Source: Bacillota bacterium (GTDB lineage: Bacteria; Bacillota; Clostridia; DSM-8532). Taken from it: a DNA stretch of 8,328 nt. Location of the stretch: NCBI GenBank assembly GCA_023446675.1, contig JAEXPO010000469.1, forward strand, positions 1 through 8,328, given 5' to 3'. The translations under genes were made by a program, and so were the position numbers. Positions 6,060-8,328 of the stretch are shown here, in pieces (positions within the stretch are counted from its first letter, which is position 1; the number at the start of each line of letters is the position of its first letter). The notes under the pieces are model-generated. The model saw only the letters and a program-made list of their open reading frames with translations. It had not been told where the DNA came from and did not search any database.

Positions 6060-7166
6060 ATGAAAGGGTTATTTAAAAGAAAGAACCTTATACCCACTCT
6101 CGCTCTGACGCTTGCGCTTTCGGCATCACTTGCCGGCTGCGGCTCAAATACCGCACCTTCAGCCAATACCCAGAGTGCGTCCCCCACGGCAACCGTCCAG
6201 GCTACGCCTGAAGCAACCGTTTCGGCAGCACCCTCCCAAACTCCCCAAGAGGAGAAGTCCTACGCCATTGATTTTGAAAAGGAAGCCAATGAAGTGGTTG
6301 TCACCGACACCACGGTTACCTTTACCGACGCCGCAGGCCAAACGGTGACAATGAACAAGAACCCACAAAAGGTCGTGGGCCTTTATAACAGCTACATCAA
6401 CCTCTGGTGGCAGGCAGGCGGAGCCCTGGTGGGTCGAATCGATTCCGATTCGGAGCTTCCGGATGAAATTGTAAACGATACCGCCATCGCCAAGGTGGGC
6501 ACCCTTACTCAGGAGAATATCGAGGCCGTTACCGCTCTGGATCCGGATCTGGTTATCCTTCGGGAAGGAAAGCAGGGCGCTTACAGTGAGTCCTTCAAAT
6601 CCAATCAGATTCCCTATATCGCCATGGAATACGATTCCTTCAGCGATTATCTGAAATGGCTCAAGGTATTTACCGCCCTTACTGGCAAGGATGAGATTTA
6701 TGCATCCACAGGAACCGCTCTTTTTGATGAGATTGACAGTATTATCAAAAAGGTGCCCGCAGAAAACAATCCTTCAGTCCTTTTAATGTTCGGCACAAGC
6801 AAAAGTGTTAAGGCCTACCTTCCCAACACGGCGGTGGGCGAAATGCTCAGCGAGCTTGGCGCCGCCAACATAGCTGAATCCTGGGAAAAGGAAGAAGCCA
6901 ACGCCACCTCCGTCATTTTAAATACCGAATACCTTATCTCCGCGGATCCGGATTATATTCTGGTACAGAGCATGTCCTCCATTGATGAGGTTAAGGCTTA
7001 TATTGAAACCACCTATGGCGGTGAGAGCTGGTGGAAGGACTTAAGCGCCGTAAAAAACGGCAGGCTGGTTTATCTGGACAGAAGCCTTTTTCACTACAAG
7101 CCCAACGCCCGCTACGGAGAGGCTTACATGGAGCTGGCAAAGCTTTTGTATCCGGAAGTGTATTAA
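6060..7166 (+). CDS. Iron-type ABC transporter substrate-binding lipoprotein
   Basis: This is the extracellular, membrane-anchored receptor of the importer. The first residues carry a lipoprotein signal: positive KRK, a hydrophobic run LALTLALSASL and the lipobox LAGC, with Cys27 as the lipidation site. A Ser/Thr/Ala/Pro-rich linker follows to about residue 64. The rest is a periplasmic-binding-protein domain (PF01497 type): VTFTDAAGQTVTMNKNPQKV, ALVGR, IEAVTALDPDLVIL (a classic strand/helix of the family), IPYIAMEYDSFSDYLKW, and at the C-terminus DPDYILVQSM and a final KLLYPEVY. Total length 368 residues is normal. The ATG at 6060 has AAGGAG eight bases upstream, the strongest ribosome site of the operon, fitting the high dosage needed for a receptor. 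The ligand (siderophore, heme or corrinoid) is not readable. The next gene starts two bases after its stop. Confidence 0.94.
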   Translation: MKGLFKRKNLIPTLALTLALSASLAGCGSNTAPSANTQSASPTATVQATPEATVSAAPSQTPQEEKSYAIDFEKEANEVVVTDTTVTFTDAAGQTVTMNKNPQKVVGLYNSYINLWWQAGGALVGRIDSDSELPDEIVNDTAIAKVGTLTQENIEAVTALDPDLVILREGKQGAYSESFKSNQIPYIAMEYDSFSDYLKWLKVFTALTGKDEIYASTGTALFDEIDSIIKKVPAENNPSVLLMFGTSKSVKAYLPNTAVGEMLSELGAANIAESWEKEEANATSVILNTEYLISADPDYILVQSMSSIDEVKAYIETTYGGESWWKDLSAVKNGRLVYLDRSLFHYKPNARYGEAYMELAKLLYPEVY

Positions 7167-7168
7167 GT

Positions 7169-8328
7169 ATGATAGGCGAACAGGGTCACTTTACCAGGCG
7201 GTATAAAAGCCATCACGATGCCGCCCGGGAGCTCAAAAAGCATTTTACCGCGGATACGGACAAAAGGGAGTATGTAGAGGAGCTGCTGGCCAAGGAAGCC
7301 ATGCCGCCAAGGGTTCTTTACCTTCATGTGCCCTTCTGCAATAAAATATGCAGCTTTTGTCCCTTTCATAAGCCTGATGCTCTGAGGCGAAGCACCTATG
7401 ACGGGTATCTCATTTCAAAGCTCGAAGCCTTAAGCCGGTTTGAGTATATGAAAGCACCGATTGGGGCCGTTAATTTCGGCGGTGGAACGCCCACCGCCTT
7501 AAGCCCCAATCAAATGGACCGTATTCTCAGCCGCATTCACAGCCTTTTTCACATTGCTGCGGGAAGCGAAATCAGTGTGGAAACCTCAGTTTCAGAGCTT
7601 ACGGATCACATGCTGGAGGTTTTTAGGAAAAACGGTGTAAACCGGCTCTCCATTGGTGTGCAGACCTTTGACGACCCAACCCGCAAGCTTCTGAACCGCC
7701 GGGGAACCGGACAAAAGGCTGCCGAAAGAATCCGTGCCGCTCAAAAAGCCGGCATAGACAACGTGGGCATAGACTTGATCTATAATTACCCTCACCAGAC
7801 GGAAAAACAGCTTCTGGACGATTTGAGCATGATTAAAGAGCTGGGTGTGGCGGGGATAAGCTTTTACTCCCTTATGCTCCATGAGGGCACGCCACTGAGC
7901 AGCCGGCTTACCTCGGATGAAAAGAGGCTTATGGAGGATCTTAACCGGGAATACGTGTTTTTCAGCACCATTTTAGAGGAGCTTAAGCCCTGGGGCTTTG
8001 AGATGTTTGAGCTGACAAAGCTCATACGGGACAACCGGGATCGCTATGATTACATGCGCATCCGCCACAACCGGGGAAGCTGTGTGGGCGTGGGACATGG
8101 CGCAGGAGGCAATCTGGATTGTTATCTCTATCACAATTCCCACGATGTGCCGGATATTGGGCCCCATATACCTGTCAGTACCAGAGGGCGGGTTGTTTCG
8201 GAGGAGTATTTTGTCATAGACCGGTTTATCCATGATCTTCAAAAGACCCGTGTACATCTGAAGGATTACTCCCGGCTTCTTAAGATGGATCTGGAAGTCC
8301 TGCTGGCACCCCTCACGGAGCAACTGGA
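7169..8328 (+). CDS. HemN/HutW-like radical SAM protein (3' end outside window)
   Basis: The frame is open from ATG 7169 to the window edge (386 codons plus two bases). HVPFCNKICSFC holds the radical SAM cluster motif CxxxCxxC at Cys57, Cys61 and Cys64, followed by NFGGGTPTALS (102-112, the SAM-contacting GGGTP), SVETSVSELT, NRLSIGVQTFDD and GIDLIYNYPHQT. This is the order of oxygen-independent coproporphyrinogen oxidase-like enzymes (HemN, HemW, HutW/ChuW). The motif lies about 56 residues from the N-terminus, unlike HemW where it is nearer the start. CysSerPheCys rather than CysxTyrCys, with a long region beyond residue 270 (GSCVGVGHGAGG), is compatible with the HutW/ChuW group that opens heme anaerobically. 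The gene begins two bases after the binding-protein stop, so its product serves the same pathway. HutW is the best guess; HemW or a new subfamily cannot be excluded. I recognise the superfamily securely. Confidence 0.85.
   Translation, partial: MIGEQGHFTRRYKSHHDAARELKKHFTADTDKREYVEELLAKEAMPPRVLYLHVPFCNKICSFCPFHKPDALRRSTYDGYLISKLEALSRFEYMKAPIGAVNFGGGTPTALSPNQMDRILSRIHSLFHIAAGSEISVETSVSELTDHMLEVFRKNGVNRLSIGVQTFDDPTRKLLNRRGTGQKAAERIRAAQKAGIDNVGIDLIYNYPHQTEKQLLDDLSMIKELGVAGISFYSLMLHEGTPLSSRLTSDEKRLMEDLNREYVFFSTILEELKPWGFEMFELTKLIRDNRDRYDYMRIRHNRGSCVGVGHGAGGNLDCYLYHNSHDVPDIGPHIPVSTRGRVVSEEYFVIDRFIHDLQKTRVHLKDYSRLLKMDLEVLLAPLTEQL

Overview
The window looks like chromosomal DNA from an anaerobic Firmicute, probably a member of the Clostridia. 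The support is Gram-positive style ribosome binding sites (AGGAG type), sigma-A type promoters, a lipoprotein-anchored ABC transporter binding protein, a clostridial-type DUF4015 hydrolase, and a HemN/HutW-like radical SAM enzyme beside a flavodoxin. The genus cannot be read from the sequence. No RNA genes, CRISPR arrays, insertion sequences or integration sites were seen.

Layout. (1) 1-671, plus strand: the C-terminal part of a DUF4015 putative glycoside hydrolase, cut by the window edge. (2) 680-1909, minus strand: a complete cytoplasmic GH29 alpha-L-fucosidase-like gene, convergent with the first gene. It has a perfect-consensus promoter at 2001-2029 and an intrinsic terminator folded around its own stop codon. 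(3) 2152-3322, plus strand: an extended -10 promoter, a possible 27-codon small ORF, and tsaD (tRNA t6A synthesis), which overlaps the small ORF by ATGA. (4) 3323-3676: a 354-base gene-free stretch. It holds three DnaA-box-like repeats, a 16-bp perfect inverted repeat followed by a T-run (terminator), a TTGACA/TATTGT promoter, and three short dyads centred 30 and 31 bp apart. (5) 3677 to the end, plus strand: a tight five-gene operon of flavodoxin, FecCD permease, ABC ATPase, lipoprotein binding protein and radical SAM enzyme. The last gene runs off the window.

How the genes work together. The last five genes form one system. The lipoprotein captures an iron-containing ligand (ferric siderophore, heme or a corrinoid), and the permease and ATPase import it. 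The flavodoxin could feed low-potential electrons to the radical SAM enzyme. Because that enzyme is HemN/HutW-like, the most attractive reading is anaerobic heme uptake followed by oxygen-independent opening or modification of the tetrapyrrole (ChuW/HutW-type chemistry) to release iron. This is an inference: the transporter sequence does not fix the ligand, and HemW or another HemN-like activity is not excluded. The GTTAG/CTAAC dyads at the operon promoter resemble half-sites of DtxR/IdeR metal-dependent repressors, which would suit iron control, but their spacing differs from the classical operator. The fucosidase and DUF4015 genes belong to carbohydrate metabolism, and tsaD is housekeeping; neither is obviously linked to the transporter operon.
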